Positions 1 through 9,290 of a stretch of 64,000 nt of DNA are shown piece after piece; position 1 is the stretch's first letter; every line of letters starts with the position of its first letter. Under the pieces are notes generated by a model, which searched no databases, was not told the DNA's origin, and saw only the letters and a program-made list of their open reading frames with translations. The stretch is from Halanaerobium salsuginis. GTDB lineage: Bacteria > Bacillota > Halanaerobiia > Halanaerobiales > Halanaerobiaceae. The translations under genes were made by a program, and so were the position numbers. Where the stretch lies: NCBI RefSeq assembly GCF_900114545.1, contig NZ_FOTI01000002.1, forward strand, positions 96,343 to 160,342, read 5' to 3'.

Positions 1-2464
1 ATCCATTTTCAATAATGGAGTTCAGCTCTTTTTCCAGACGATTTATAACAATTTCAGGCAGACTTTCTCCGTAAAATTGATGAGCTCTAGCATATGACAT
101 CTGTCTAATTTCTTCTTCAGCACCTTCAATTTCAGGAGTATATAGTCCATCTGGAATTGGTTTAATATTTTCAATTTCTGCTAAAATACGATTAGGATTT
201 TTAACAACAACTTCTTCTGCAATCTCAGAACCAAAATAATCAAACTCAGCCAACATCTCAGCCGTAGTTCTAAAATAAATTGGTGGCTGCTGATCAGCAT
301 CATTAAAGCCTTGACCAGTCTGTAATATTTCGCGAAAAATACTATCTTTAGGATCAAGAAAATGGGCATCAGTAGTAGCAACAACAGGCTTATTTAACTC
401 CTGGCCAAGCTGATATATTTTCTTATTTATTTCCTGAAGATCAGTTTTACTATTAACTTTATCTGGAATTAAAAATGCATTATTACCCAGAGGCTGCAAT
501 TCTAAATAGTCATAAAGGCGAGCAATCTTTTTAATCTCACTCTTAGGCCTATTATTAACAAAAGCCTGATAAATCTGGCCAGCTTCACAAGCTGAACCAA
601 TGATTAAACCTTCTCTATGCTGTAAAAGCTTGCTTTTTAGAATACGAGGTTTTTTATAAAAATTTTCTAAATGGGATATAGAAACTAGTTTATATAAATT
701 TTCTAAACCAGTCTTATTCTTGGCAATAATAATTGCATGAAAAGGGCGTAAATCTTTCCAGTCGATTTTGGAAATTAAGTGATTTATCTCCATTAAACTG
801 CTGCACTGTTCATTTTCTGCCAGCTCCAGTAAATTAGTTAAGACCTCAGCAGTTGCTACTGCATCATCAAGTGCCCGGTGATGATTTTCTAAATCAACTC
901 CAAAATATTTAGCCAGTGTATTAAGTTTATGATTTCTACTATCTTTAACTAGGGCTCTGGCGAGACCAAGGGTATCAAGTACTGTATAATCAGATTTTTC
1001 AATTGCCAATTTTTGTAATGCAGAACGAATAAAACCATAATCAAAATCTGCGTTATGTGCTACCAAAACTCCTTGATCTGCAAAGTTAATGAAATCATTA
1101 ATAACTTCTTTTAAACCTGGGGCCCCTGCAACCATACTTTGATTAATCCCGGTTATTTCTGTTATTTTAGCAGGAATTTTTACTCCTGGATCAATAAACG
1201 AATTAAACTCAGCAATTTTTTTCCCATTTTTTATTTTAACAGCTCCAATTTCAATTATTTCATGCTGAGAAGGATTAAGACCTGTAGTTTCTAAATCAAA
1301 TACAACAAACTCTGTTTCTGTAAAATCAGCCGGATAAGGATTATGAATAATCGGCTCCCCATCATCAACTAAATAAGCTTCCACACCATAAATAATTTGA
1401 ATACCATGTTTTTTACCCGCTTGATAAGCATCTGGAAATGCCTGCACAACTCCATGATCAGTAATTGCTATTGCTTCATGCCCCCAATCAGCAGCCCGTT
1501 TAACAACATCTTTAACATTAATTACAGAATCCATTGCACTCATCTGGGTATGAAGATGCAGTTCAACTCTTTTCTGCTCAGCAGTATCTTCACGTTCAGT
1601 TTTGGGAAGAGTAGTAAGATCATTAAAGATAATACCCCATTCTTTACTATAGGGATCAAACGCTACTTTTCCTCTTATTTTAAGATGCTGACCTTTCTTT
1701 AAATTATCTAAAAAATCGTCTTTTTCATCACTAAAAGTTTTAGCAGAAATTGAACTATCATAGTCAGTTATTTTTAAAATATAAAGATAACTGCCTTTTC
1801 TAGTTTTTCTAACTTCAATATCAAATAAGTCAGCTTCAACTATTACAGAAGGAATTTCAGTATTTAAATCTATTAAATCATGGGTTGACTGTCCTCTAAT
1901 TACTCGACCATACCTTTTCGACTGCGGCCGTGATCTGCGCTTATTATGAGCAGGTGGCGCTTCTCTTTGAACAGTTTGCTGCCTATTTTGAATTTTTTCT
2001 GCTACTAAGTTCGAATTTTCTTCAATCTCAGCCAGAAAATCTCCATTATGCACAGCAACTTTTTTAATTGCTGGTAAATATTTATTAATGTTATTTTCTA
2101 AAAATTTGATTACTTTAGGCTGAGATAATTCTTTTTTTGCCATTTTAGTTTCTAATTTAAGATGAAGCTGATCATCTTCCAAAAATAGCTGAGCTCTCTT
2201 AAGCCAATTACTACTAAAAGAAAAAGAAGCTTGAAAGTTATTGATAACCTGTGGCCAAATTAAAAATAATTCTTCTTCCAGGCTTAAGTCAGTAATAATT
2301 TTAATATCATAGCCCTTTTCAGCCAGTTTTAAGTTATCTTCTATTTTAACTGCTAAATTATGATCAGCTGCATCTGCAACACAATAAACAATTTTATCTC
2401 TTTTATTACAGATTAAATATTTAGCTAAACTATTATTTTTTTGCAGAGTTAGGGCTTTAACCAT
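1..2464 (-). CDS. polC: DNA polymerase III alpha subunit, PolC type (5' part, runs off the left edge)
   Basis: Replicative DNA polymerase of Firmicutes, with a built-in 3'-5' proofreading exonuclease. Only the first ~821 codons are in the window; the polymerase domain lies beyond position 1. I translated the minus strand from the ATG at 2464, which has an AGAGAGGAA ribosome site. A poorly conserved N-terminal region (~1-170) is followed by an OB-fold region (~175-290). The PHP domain opens with the metal-binding motif HLHTQMS (~residue 301). The DEDDh exonuclease is inserted at ~385-560, with VVFDLETTGLNP as its first motif. The exonuclease inside the PHP domain separates PolC from DnaE. It lies downstream of ispG, rseP and dxr, a common Firmicute arrangement, though proS often sits where ispG is here. 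Confidence 0.95.
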   Translation of the reverse strand, partial: MVKALTLQKNNSLAKYLICNKRDKIVYCVADAADHNLAVKIEDNLKLAEKGYDIKIITDLSLEEELFLIWPQVINNFQASFSFSSNWLKRAQLFLEDDQLHLKLETKMAKKELSQPKVIKFLENNINKYLPAIKKVAVHNGDFLAEIEENSNLVAEKIQNRQQTVQREAPPAHNKRRSRPQSKRYGRVIRGQSTHDLIDLNTEIPSVIVEADLFDIEVRKTRKGSYLYILKITDYDSSISAKTFSDEKDDFLDNLKKGQHLKIRGKVAFDPYSKEWGIIFNDLTTLPKTEREDTAEQKRVELHLHTQMSAMDSVINVKDVVKRAADWGHEAIAITDHGVVQAFPDAYQAGKKHGIQIIYGVEAYLVDDGEPIIHNPYPADFTETEFVVFDLETTGLNPSQHEIIEIGAVKIKNGKKIAEFNSFIDPGVKIPAKITEITGINQSMVAGAPGLKEVINDFINFADQGVLVAHNADFDYGFIRSALQKLAIEKSDYTVLDTLGLARALVKDSRNHKLNTLAKYFGVDLENHHRALDDAVATAEVLTNLLELAENEQCSSLMEINHLISKIDWKDLRPFHAIIIAKNKTGLENLYKLVSISHLENFYKKPRILKSKLLQHREGLIIGSACEAGQIYQAFVNNRPKSEIKKIARLYDYLELQPLGNNAFLIPDKVNSKTDLQEINKKIYQLGQELNKPVVATTDAHFLDPKDSIFREILQTGQGFNDADQQPPIYFRTTAEMLAEFDYFGSEIAEEVVVKNPNRILAEIENIKPIPDGLYTPEIEGAEEEIRQMSYARAHQFYGESLPEIVINRLEKELNSIIENG

Positions 2465-2495
2465 TAAATATTCCTCTCTCTTTCTATATATATTC

Positions 2496-3548
2496 TTAAA
2501 GTTTTTTAATTTCTTTAATTAGCTCTGGTAAAAGATCACTTTCTTTTACTTTTTTAATAATTTTCCCTGATTTAAAAATTAAACCTTCATTTATACCGCC
2601 AGCAATTCCTATGTCTGCTCCTCTGGCCTCACCAGGTCCATTAACAGCACATCCCATCACAGCTACTTTTATTTCTTTATTAATTTGGCTTAACTCTCGT
2701 TCTACCTGTTCAGCTAAAGCTATCAAATCAATATTAGTCCGGCCACAGGTTGGACATGAAATAATTTCTACACCACGTCTCCTAATCCCGAGAGAGTTCA
2801 AAATTTGCCAACCCACCTTAACCTCTTCTACCGGGTCTCCAGTTAGTGAAACCCGTAGTGTATCACCCAGACCTTGAGTTAACAAAGAAGCAATCCCGGC
2901 AGCAGACTTTATTGTTCCTCGCCAGGGAGTTCCCGATTCAGTAATTCCAATATGAAAAGGATAAGCAACCTGATCTGCCATTAATTGATAAGCAGCAAGA
3001 GTTGTTGCTATATTAGTTGCTTTCAGGGAAATTACAATTTGATCAAAGTCATTAGCTTCTAGAATTCTGACATTCTCCAAAGCACTTTCAACCAACGCTT
3101 CTGCTGTTGGTCCACCATATTTTTTTAATAAACTTTTAGCCAGTGAGCCAGAATTACTGCCCACCCTAATTGGTATTTTATTTTCCCGACAGGCAATAGC
3201 CACTTCCTTGACTCTCTTTTCATTTCCAATATTACCTGGATTTATTCTTAAAGCATCAACACCATTTTCCACTGCTATTAAAGCAAGCTTATAATCAAAA
3301 TGAATATCTGCTACTAAAGGCAGACTTATTTTTTCTTTTATTTTTTTTAAAGCAGCTGCAGCTTTTTTATCTGGAACTGCAACCCGGATAATTTCACAAC
3401 CAGCTGCACTAAGTTTTCTAATTTGTTTTACAGTCGCTTCAACATCTTCTGTTTTAGTATTACACATTGATTGAACAGAAATTGGAGCATCTCCTCCAAT
3501 TGCTTGTTTACCAAAAAATACTTTTTTACTATTTCTGCGGTTAAACAT
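2496..3548 (-). CDS. ispG: 4-hydroxy-3-methylbut-2-enyl diphosphate synthase (flavodoxin/ferredoxin), GcpE
   Basis: Penultimate enzyme of the MEP isoprenoid pathway: it converts MEcPP to HMBPP using a [4Fe-4S] cluster. At 350 aa it is the short bacterial form without the plant-type insertion. The N-terminal TIM barrel opens with a QSMCNTKTEDVEAT segment. The C-terminal cluster domain carries Cys265 and Cys268 (CPTCGR), Cys300 (MGC) and Glu307 (NGPGE), the expected four ligands. The ATG at 3548 has a GAGGTGAATT ribosome site. It lies between rseP and polC, 36 nt after rseP, presumably in the same operon as dxr, another MEP enzyme. Confidence 0.97.
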   Translation of the reverse strand: MFNRRNSKKVFFGKQAIGGDAPISVQSMCNTKTEDVEATVKQIRKLSAAGCEIIRVAVPDKKAAAALKKIKEKISLPLVADIHFDYKLALIAVENGVDALRINPGNIGNEKRVKEVAIACRENKIPIRVGSNSGSLAKSLLKKYGGPTAEALVESALENVRILEANDFDQIVISLKATNIATTLAAYQLMADQVAYPFHIGITESGTPWRGTIKSAAGIASLLTQGLGDTLRVSLTGDPVEEVKVGWQILNSLGIRRRGVEIISCPTCGRTNIDLIALAEQVERELSQINKEIKVAVMGCAVNGPGEARGADIGIAGGINEGLIFKSGKIIKKVKESDLLPELIKEIKKL

Positions 3549-3584
3549 AATTCACCTCAATCTATTTTGCTAAAAATATAATTA

Positions 3585-4661
3585 CTAATTAAAGAAGCTG
3601 CGCATAACATCCTGATAAACTATAAAAATCATCAATACAATTAAAACTGCAAATCCAATCATATGAACATAACTTTCTTTTTTGGGATCAACTGGTTTTC
3701 CTCTTAAAAGCTCAATAATTATAAATAAGATTCTTCCTCCGTCTAAGGCTGGGAAAGGCAGCAGATTAATAATTCCTAGATTAATGCTAATTACAGCTGT
3801 CCAGGTCATAACATTTAAAAGACCTGTTCTGGCAGCCTGACCAATTATAGAAGCTATCATAATCGGCCCACCTAAATCTTTAGTTGAAGCATCTTTAAAA
3901 ACTTGAACAAAACCCAGAATAGTCATTTTAAATACATAATAAGTCTGATAAGCTCCCAACTTTATCGCCTTAAAAGGAGAAATTTGCTCTCTAACTAAAC
4001 GAGGATAAACACCAATTACTCCCCGGCCATCTTCTTCATCAGCTCTAGTCATAACTTCTAGTTGACTAATCTGTCCATTACGCTGATAACTAATAGTTAT
4101 CTTTTCTGCTGGATGACTAGCAATTATAGATGCCATATCTGACCAGCTGTTTACTTTCTGATCATCAATAGCCAGGATCTTGTCGTTAGGCCGCAAACCA
4201 GCTCGAGCTGCTGGCTGTTCCGGGATTATTTCTCCTAAAATTGCTCCCTGTTCAGTTTGAACAGGGATTCCAAAAACTGTAAATGCTAAAATAAAAATAA
4301 TCAGAGCCAATAAAAAATTCATTACTGGTCCCATAAAAATTACTGCAAATCTTTTCCAGGCAGCTTTTTGAGTAAATAATCGACCAGCTGTTTTGGCTTC
4401 TTGATAAGTTTCCTGTTCTGATTCCGGCATGGTCTCATCAGCAGGAAATTCTCCTACCATATTGCAGAAACCTCCCAGAGGAATAATTCTTAATGAATAA
4501 ACAGTCTCTCCCCATTGACGCGAAATAATTTTAGGACCAAACCCAAGTGCAAATTCCGAAACCATAATATCAGATTTTTTAGCAGTTATATAATGACCAA
4601 ACTCGTGAATAAAGACAAGGATTCCTAGTACAATTATAAAAGAAACAAAAGTTAAAACCAT
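3585..4661 (-). CDS. rseP: Site-2 intramembrane zinc metalloprotease RseP
   Basis: Membrane-embedded M50 protease that cleaves transmembrane substrates such as anti-sigma factors and remnant signal peptides. The HEFGH zinc motif is at residues 19-23 inside the first membrane helix. A PDZ domain covers ~125-205. The third zinc ligand is Asp307 in an LDGGR motif before the last helices. The 358-aa length is typical of Firmicute RasP. The ATG at 4661 overlaps the end of dxr by 10 nt and uses GGAGG inside the dxr tail, so translation of the two is probably coupled. The natural substrate cannot be read from this window. Confidence 0.95.
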   Translation of the reverse strand: MVLTFVSFIIVLGILVFIHEFGHYITAKKSDIMVSEFALGFGPKIISRQWGETVYSLRIIPLGGFCNMVGEFPADETMPESEQETYQEAKTAGRLFTQKAAWKRFAVIFMGPVMNFLLALIIFILAFTVFGIPVQTEQGAILGEIIPEQPAARAGLRPNDKILAIDDQKVNSWSDMASIIASHPAEKITISYQRNGQISQLEVMTRADEEDGRGVIGVYPRLVREQISPFKAIKLGAYQTYYVFKMTILGFVQVFKDASTKDLGGPIMIASIIGQAARTGLLNVMTWTAVISINLGIINLLPFPALDGGRILFIIIELLRGKPVDPKKESYVHMIGFAVLIVLMIFIVYQDVMRSFFN

Positions 4662-5803
4662 TCTTTAATTACCTCCACTGCTAAACTCCTTGCTCTATGA
4701 TCAGCAGCTAAAATAGCTTCTAAATCAGGTTTAGTTATGTTTTGATGTTTATCTAACACACTAGCTACAACTCTGCTGATTGCTAGAAATGGAATCTGCC
4801 CTTTTAAAAAACTAAAAACTGCTATTTCATTAGCCGCATTTAAAGCAGTTGGAAAAGTACCGCCGGCTTTACCAGCTGTATAAGCATATTTTAGAGCCGG
4901 GAATTTATCACTATCTGTCTGGTAGAATTCCAATGCTGCTACATCTGCCAATGAAAATTCTGCATGCTTATTATTTGCTTTTCTAGCCGGATAAGTTAAA
5001 CAATATTGAATAGGCATTTTCATATCAGCTGGTCCCAATTCTGCTAGAATTGTACCATCGACCAGACTGATTAAAGAATGAACTACACTCTGAGGATGAA
5101 CCACAGTATCTATTTTTTCATAAGGACAGTCAAAAAGCCAGTGTGCTTCAATAACTTCTAAGCCCTTATTCATCAAAGAAGCTGAATCTATAGTTATTTT
5201 ACTGCCCATTTTCCAATTTGGGTGTTGTAAAGCATCTTCAACTGAAACAGATTTAAGTTCTGATTTTGAATAAGCAAAAAAAGGTCCACCTGAAGCTGTT
5301 AGTAAAATGCGATCAAGATCGGCTCGATGACCTTCTAAGAGCTGAAAGATTGCATTATGTTCACTATCAACTGGAAGTAATTTAATTCCTTTTTTGCGGA
5401 CTAAATCCATTAAAATAGAGCCCCCACTGACCAGACTTTCTTTATTAGCTAAGGCAATATCATTACCAGCAGAAGCAGCAGCCAGAGAAGGTTTTAAACC
5501 AGCAAAACCTACAATAGCATTTAAAACAAGATCAACACTCTCCGCTGCTGCTGTTGTAAGTTCTGCTTGACCGCTTAAAACTTCAGTATTTGAGTCACTA
5601 AGTCTATTTTTTAAGTCGTCAGCTGCAGTTTGATCAGCTACAGCTACAAATTCAGGCTGATAAATTTTAATTTGTTTTTCTAAAAGATCAATATTCTGAT
5701 TGGCAGTTAAAACTTTAACCTGCCAATTATTAAGCTGACTAATAACAGATAAAGTCTGTGTACCAACAGAACCTGTTGAGCCTAAAATACTTATCGTTTT
5801 CAT
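4652..5803 (-). CDS. dxr: 1-deoxy-D-xylulose 5-phosphate reductoisomerase
   Basis: Second and first committed step of the MEP pathway: DXP to MEP with NADPH and a divalent metal. The NADPH-binding loop GSTGSVG is at residues 8-14. The metal and substrate loop reads LPVDSEHNA, the ASGGPFF flexible-loop region follows, and the HPNWKMGSK and MNKGLEVIEA segments are intact. Length is 383 aa, normal for the family. The ATG at 5803 has a GGTGG ribosome site. It starts 35 nt after the AI-2E-type permease and overlaps rseP. It is one of five isoprenoid genes in this window (dxr, ispG, uppS, dxs, ispA). Confidence 0.97.
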   Translation of the reverse strand: MKTISILGSTGSVGTQTLSVISQLNNWQVKVLTANQNIDLLEKQIKIYQPEFVAVADQTAADDLKNRLSDSNTEVLSGQAELTTAAAESVDLVLNAIVGFAGLKPSLAAASAGNDIALANKESLVSGGSILMDLVRKKGIKLLPVDSEHNAIFQLLEGHRADLDRILLTASGGPFFAYSKSELKSVSVEDALQHPNWKMGSKITIDSASLMNKGLEVIEAHWLFDCPYEKIDTVVHPQSVVHSLISLVDGTILAELGPADMKMPIQYCLTYPARKANNKHAEFSLADVAALEFYQTDSDKFPALKYAYTAGKAGGTFPTALNAANEIAVFSFLKGQIPFLAISRVVASVLDKHQNITKPDLEAILAADHRARSLAVEVIKEWF

Positions 5804-5838
5804 TTTTCCACCTCATATAAATAAAAAATAATCTCAAT

Positions 5839-6900
5839 TTAGTTTTTAATATTAATTAAATCAGAATCAGTAATAGCTTTAATTATTACCAAAAAAGCTG
5901 GGCCAACAATAAAACCAATTGTACCCAAAATTCTATAGCCAGCAAAAAGAGCAATCATTGTTGCTAAGGGATGCAGGCCTAAATTTTTACCCATAATCTT
6001 ACCTTCAGAAGCTGATCTAACAGCTGATAAAAACACATGTAAAAAGAAGAGAGCAATAGCTTGCCCAAAATTTGATGAAAGTATTGAAATAATTATCCAG
6101 GGATAAAAAAGCAAAGCAGGTCCAATAATCGGAATTAAATCTAATAAAGCTGCGGCAGCTCCAACAATTAAAGCATATTCATTACCAATAATTTTAACTC
6201 CGATTCCAGCTATAATACCTGTAATTGAAATTAACATTAGCATTGCTCTAATATAACCAATTGCGGAAAGATTTAGCTGTGTAAAAACATTGGCGATATT
6301 TGGCTGGACATCAGCAGGAAAAAGATCAATTAAAAATTCTTTAATTACATCCCTATCTCTACTAATAAAGAAAGTGGCAATAAAAGCAATAAAAAGTATA
6401 GTAAACATACTGGGCAATTTAGTTAAAAAATCAAGTACATAATTAATTATCGAAATCAAACCATCTCTAATCCCGTTATATAAAAGCTGGAAGTTACTAT
6501 TAATAGCATCTTTTATCTGCTCAGAAATATCCCAATTTTCCAGAAAAGTTTCCAGCTGGTTGTTCTGCTCAGTTAACCAGCGCAGTTGAGTGTCTAAAGA
6601 GCGATAATCCGGTAAATTATGTAACAATCTTGTTAATTCAAGATAACCCTGTGCTCCTCCAATAATAATTAAAGTTATTAAAATAACTATAACTAAAATT
6701 AAAACTATTAAAACTGAAAAGCCACGATGAAGCGGCAGTCTTTTATCAATAAAATCAACAATCGGATTAATTAAACTTGCTATTACAGCAGCTATTATAA
6801 AAGGGGTAAAATAAATAAAAACATGTTTTAAAACTATTAATCCCACCGTTAAAGCCAAAAACATGATAAAATATTTTATATACCACTTATCTAATGTCAT
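5839..6900 (-). CDS. AI-2E family transporter-like membrane protein (UPF0118)
   Basis: Polytopic membrane protein of the AI-2E/TqsA/YtvI family. Members export diverse small molecules or act as Na+/H+ antiporters in halophiles, so the substrate is undetermined. It has paired N-terminal helices, a soluble middle (~90-150), and a C-terminal cluster of helices that includes the family segment LIPIIGPALLFYPW. The open frame extends to a GTG at 6909, but GGGGTGA lies 8 nt ahead of the ATG at 6900, which I take as the start (353 aa). It sits between cdsA and dxr, where most Firmicutes have no gene. In a salt-loving host an ion-antiport role is possible but is only inference. Confidence 0.85.
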   Translation of the reverse strand: MTLDKWYIKYFIMFLALTVGLIVLKHVFIYFTPFIIAAVIASLINPIVDFIDKRLPLHRGFSVLIVLILVIVILITLIIIGGAQGYLELTRLLHNLPDYRSLDTQLRWLTEQNNQLETFLENWDISEQIKDAINSNFQLLYNGIRDGLISIINYVLDFLTKLPSMFTILFIAFIATFFISRDRDVIKEFLIDLFPADVQPNIANVFTQLNLSAIGYIRAMLMLISITGIIAGIGVKIIGNEYALIVGAAAALLDLIPIIGPALLFYPWIIISILSSNFGQAIALFFLHVFLSAVRSASEGKIMGKNLGLHPLATMIALFAGYRILGTIGFIVGPAFLVIIKAITDSDLINIKN

Positions 6901-6905
6901 TTTGC

Positions 6906-7730
6906 TCACCCCAGTAAAATGTATAAGATATAATAGGTGAATGGAGCTGTAAAAATAAAGCTATCAAACCTATCTAAAATTCCGCCATGACCAGGAAGTA
7001 TATTCCCGGTGTCTTTAATTTGAAAATCTCTTTTTAAGCAAGATTCAAATAGATCCCCCATTATTGCTACTATCGGAAACAATAAAGCAAAAAATATAAA
7101 ATAAAAGTTTAAAATTCCAGTTAATAAACCTACAACAATTATAAAAATAGCTGTAGTTGCTATTCCACCTATAGCTCCAGCAATAGTTTTATTAGGGCTA
7201 ATTAAAGGCGCCAGAGGGCGACTGCCAAATTTCTTCCCAATAAAATAAGCTCCTGTATCAGTTAACCAGGTTGCAATTAAAACAAACCAGAGAGCTGAAG
7301 TGTTAAAAAATGGTTCAGAATTAAAATCTCGTAAAAAGACTGCAAAAGACAGTCCTCCCCCAATATAGATAATACCTAAAAATTGATAACTAATATTTTT
7401 AAAAAATTCATCTTGCTGGTAATTAGATATATTATAAAGATAAAGACAAAATAAAGTTAAAAATAAAATAGCACCATAAGGTAGATAATTATAATGATTA
7501 CTAATTAAATAAGCATTAAAAACTATCAAAACAGCAGTTAGGTTTAATAAAAAATATAAAAGTTTGCTTTTCACTTCAATAATTCTAGAAAATTCTCTAA
7601 TGCCAAGTATAACCAGAGCAGCAGCAGTCATAAAAAAAGTAAATGAACCTGAAAAAACAAGAATTAATAATAAAACAATTCCAATCACTGCACTAATAAC
7701 TCTTTTTTTAAGCATGGTTATCACTGGCAT
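6906..7730 (-). CDS. cdsA: Phosphatidate cytidylyltransferase
   Basis: Makes CDP-diacylglycerol from phosphatidate and CTP, the branch point for phospholipids. It is a hydrophobic protein with about eight membrane helices. The C-terminal family signature is KDTGNILPGHGGILDRFDS (roughly residues 236-254), with the metal-binding Asp residues present, and DTGAYFIGKKFG is the second conserved block. The ATG at 7730 lies within the end of uppS (23-nt overlap) and has a GGTGG site; an ATG at 7715 is a weaker alternative. The uppS-cdsA pair is conserved throughout Firmicutes. Confidence 0.95.
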   Translation of the reverse strand: MPVITMLKKRVISAVIGIVLLLILVFSGSFTFFMTAAALVILGIREFSRIIEVKSKLLYFLLNLTAVLIVFNAYLISNHYNYLPYGAILFLTLFCLYLYNISNYQQDEFFKNISYQFLGIIYIGGGLSFAVFLRDFNSEPFFNTSALWFVLIATWLTDTGAYFIGKKFGSRPLAPLISPNKTIAGAIGGIATTAIFIIVVGLLTGILNFYFIFFALLFPIVAIMGDLFESCLKRDFQIKDTGNILPGHGGILDRFDSFIFTAPFTYYILYILLG

Positions 7731-8427
7731 TTAAGCCACCAAAGCGACGTTCTCTTGCTCTAAAATCAATAATTGCCTGATTAAAATCATTTTCAGTAAA
7801 ATCAGGCCAAAATTTTTCAGTAAAATATAATTCAGCATAAGCAGACTGCCAGAGCAAAAAATTACTTAATCTCTGGTCTCCACCAGTTCTAATCATCAGC
7901 TCTACTTCCTTCAAATCTGAATTATATAGATATTTTGCAAAAGTAATTTCATCTATTTGTTCAGCTGAAATTTTTCCTGCCTGACTATCAGCTGAAATTT
8001 GCTTAACAGCATCAATTATTTCTGCTCTTCCCCCATAATTAAAAGCAATATTTAAAGTAAGCCCATCATTAGAACTAGATTTTGCTTCAATCTCTTCTAT
8101 TTCATCTATTAACTTTTTAGTTAAAGCATTTTTACGACCTACAAAGTTAACCTTTACATTATTTGCCAGCAAATCGCTAACTTCTTCCTGCAGTGTTCTT
8201 CTCATTAAAGCAAGCAAAAAACTCACCTCAGCTTGAGGCCTTTTCCAATTTTCTGTAGAAAAAGCATATACAGTTAGCATCTTCAGCTCAATTTGAGCTG
8301 CATATTTTACAATTTTTTTAAGAGTTTTTACTCCTGCTTTATGGCCTTCACGCCGCGGTAACTGTTTTTGCTGTGCCCAGCGGCCGTTGCCATCCATGAT
8401 TATTGCAACATGTTTAGGCAGATACAT
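7708..8427 (-). CDS. uppS: Isoprenyl (undecaprenyl) diphosphate synthase
   Basis: cis-Prenyltransferase that extends farnesyl diphosphate to undecaprenyl diphosphate, the lipid carrier of peptidoglycan synthesis. The catalytic motif HVAIIMDGNGRWA is at residues 6-18, with the metal-binding Asp in MDGNGR. YAFSTENWKRP, AFNYGGRAEI and MIRTGGDQRLSNFLLWQSAY give the remaining cis-prenyltransferase regions. Length 239 aa is standard. A GGAAGG site precedes the ATG at 8427. Its farnesyl substrate would come from ispA at the other end of the window. Confidence 0.97.
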   Translation of the reverse strand: MYLPKHVAIIMDGNGRWAQQKQLPRREGHKAGVKTLKKIVKYAAQIELKMLTVYAFSTENWKRPQAEVSFLLALMRRTLQEEVSDLLANNVKVNFVGRKNALTKKLIDEIEEIEAKSSSNDGLTLNIAFNYGGRAEIIDAVKQISADSQAGKISAEQIDEITFAKYLYNSDLKEVELMIRTGGDQRLSNFLLWQSAYAELYFTEKFWPDFTENDFNQAIIDFRARERRFGGLNASDNHA

Positions 8428-8481
8428 TAAACCATTCCTTCCAATTAACTAATTACCCCCTCAAGACAAGGGGGATTAACT

Positions 8482-8694
8482 TTAACTATTATATTGAAAA
8501 GACCAGACTACTTCATAGATCTGATTTTTTAATTTTAATCTAAGTATTCTTTTTTGACCAGGATTCTCTAACTGATCAATACTTTTTAATGGAGGTTTTA
8601 TCTGAGTAAGGTGATAGTCCAGCTTATTTTTTTCTAAAAATTCAATTAAACTGTCCAGAGGAGCAGCTAAAAATCTTTCTGCTACAAAGTCCAT
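8482..8694 (-). CDS. Small conserved-looking protein of unknown function (70 aa)
   Basis: I do not recognise this protein. It begins 1 nt after the frr stop codon and has GGAAG inside the frr tail, so it is probably translated by coupling with frr. The sequence is charged, without membrane segment or Cys motif: an N-terminal helix (FVAERFLAAPLDSLIEFLEK), then a Lys-rich basic stretch (KRILRLKLKNQIYEVVW) likely to form beta strands. Codon use resembles its neighbours. Its tight placement between frr and uppS supports a real gene. Confidence 0.6.
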   Translation of the reverse strand: MDFVAERFLAAPLDSLIEFLEKNKLDYHLTQIKPPLKSIDQLENPGQKRILRLKLKNQIYEVVWSFQYNS

Positions 8695-8695
8695 C

Positions 8696-9253
8696 TTAAA
8701 CTTCCATTAATTCTTTTTCTTTCTTTTCAACCAAATCATTGATCTTACCAATATGTTTATCAGTTAGTTCCTGAACATTTTCCAGACCACGATGCAGATT
8801 ATCTTCAGAAATTTCAGCTTCTTCTTCCAACATTTCTAGTTCATCATTGGCATCTCGGCGGATAGCTCTAATTGCGACTCTCCCTTTTTCTGCTTTATCA
8901 TGCAGAACTTTAACCAGTTCTTTTCTTCTTTCTTCAGTCAACTGTGGAATATTAATTCTAATTACACTACCATCATTACTCGGATTCAAACCAAGATTTT
9001 CCTGTAAAATAGCCTTCTCAATTGTTTCAATATTATTTTTATCCCAGGGCTCAATTACAATTTGTCTTGCTTCAGGCGCAACAACCTTGGCCATCTGTTG
9101 AATTGGCGTTGGAACCCCATAATTACTTGCCTTGATGTTAGCTACTAAAGAAGGACGTGCTCTTCCTGTTCTAATTGTATTTAAATCCTCTTTAGTTGAT
9201 TCAATAGCTTTTTCCATCCTATTTTCAGTTTCTTTCATAACTTCTTTAAACAT
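8696..9253 (-). CDS. frr: Ribosome recycling factor
   Basis: With EF-G it splits the post-termination ribosome. Length 185 aa is exact for the family. It has the three-helix-bundle domain I and a small domain II; conserved blocks include RTGRARPSLV near residue 30, the proline/isoleucine-rich NYGVPTPIQQMA segment, and INIPQLTEERRKELVK at ~105. The ATG at 9253 has GGGAGG. It follows pyrH at 37 nt in the classic pyrH-frr-uppS-cdsA order. Confidence 0.98.
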   Translation of the reverse strand: MFKEVMKETENRMEKAIESTKEDLNTIRTGRARPSLVANIKASNYGVPTPIQQMAKVVAPEARQIVIEPWDKNNIETIEKAILQENLGLNPSNDGSVIRINIPQLTEERRKELVKVLHDKAEKGRVAIRAIRRDANDELEMLEEEAEISEDNLHRGLENVQELTDKHIGKINDLVEKKEKELMEV

Positions 9254-9290
9254 AATTATGCCTCCCCTAAAATATTAATTAAATAATAAT

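Noticed and set aside
181..384. Short minus-strand frame inside polC
   Set aside because: Out of frame with the PolC reading, which is continuous from 2464 to the left edge.
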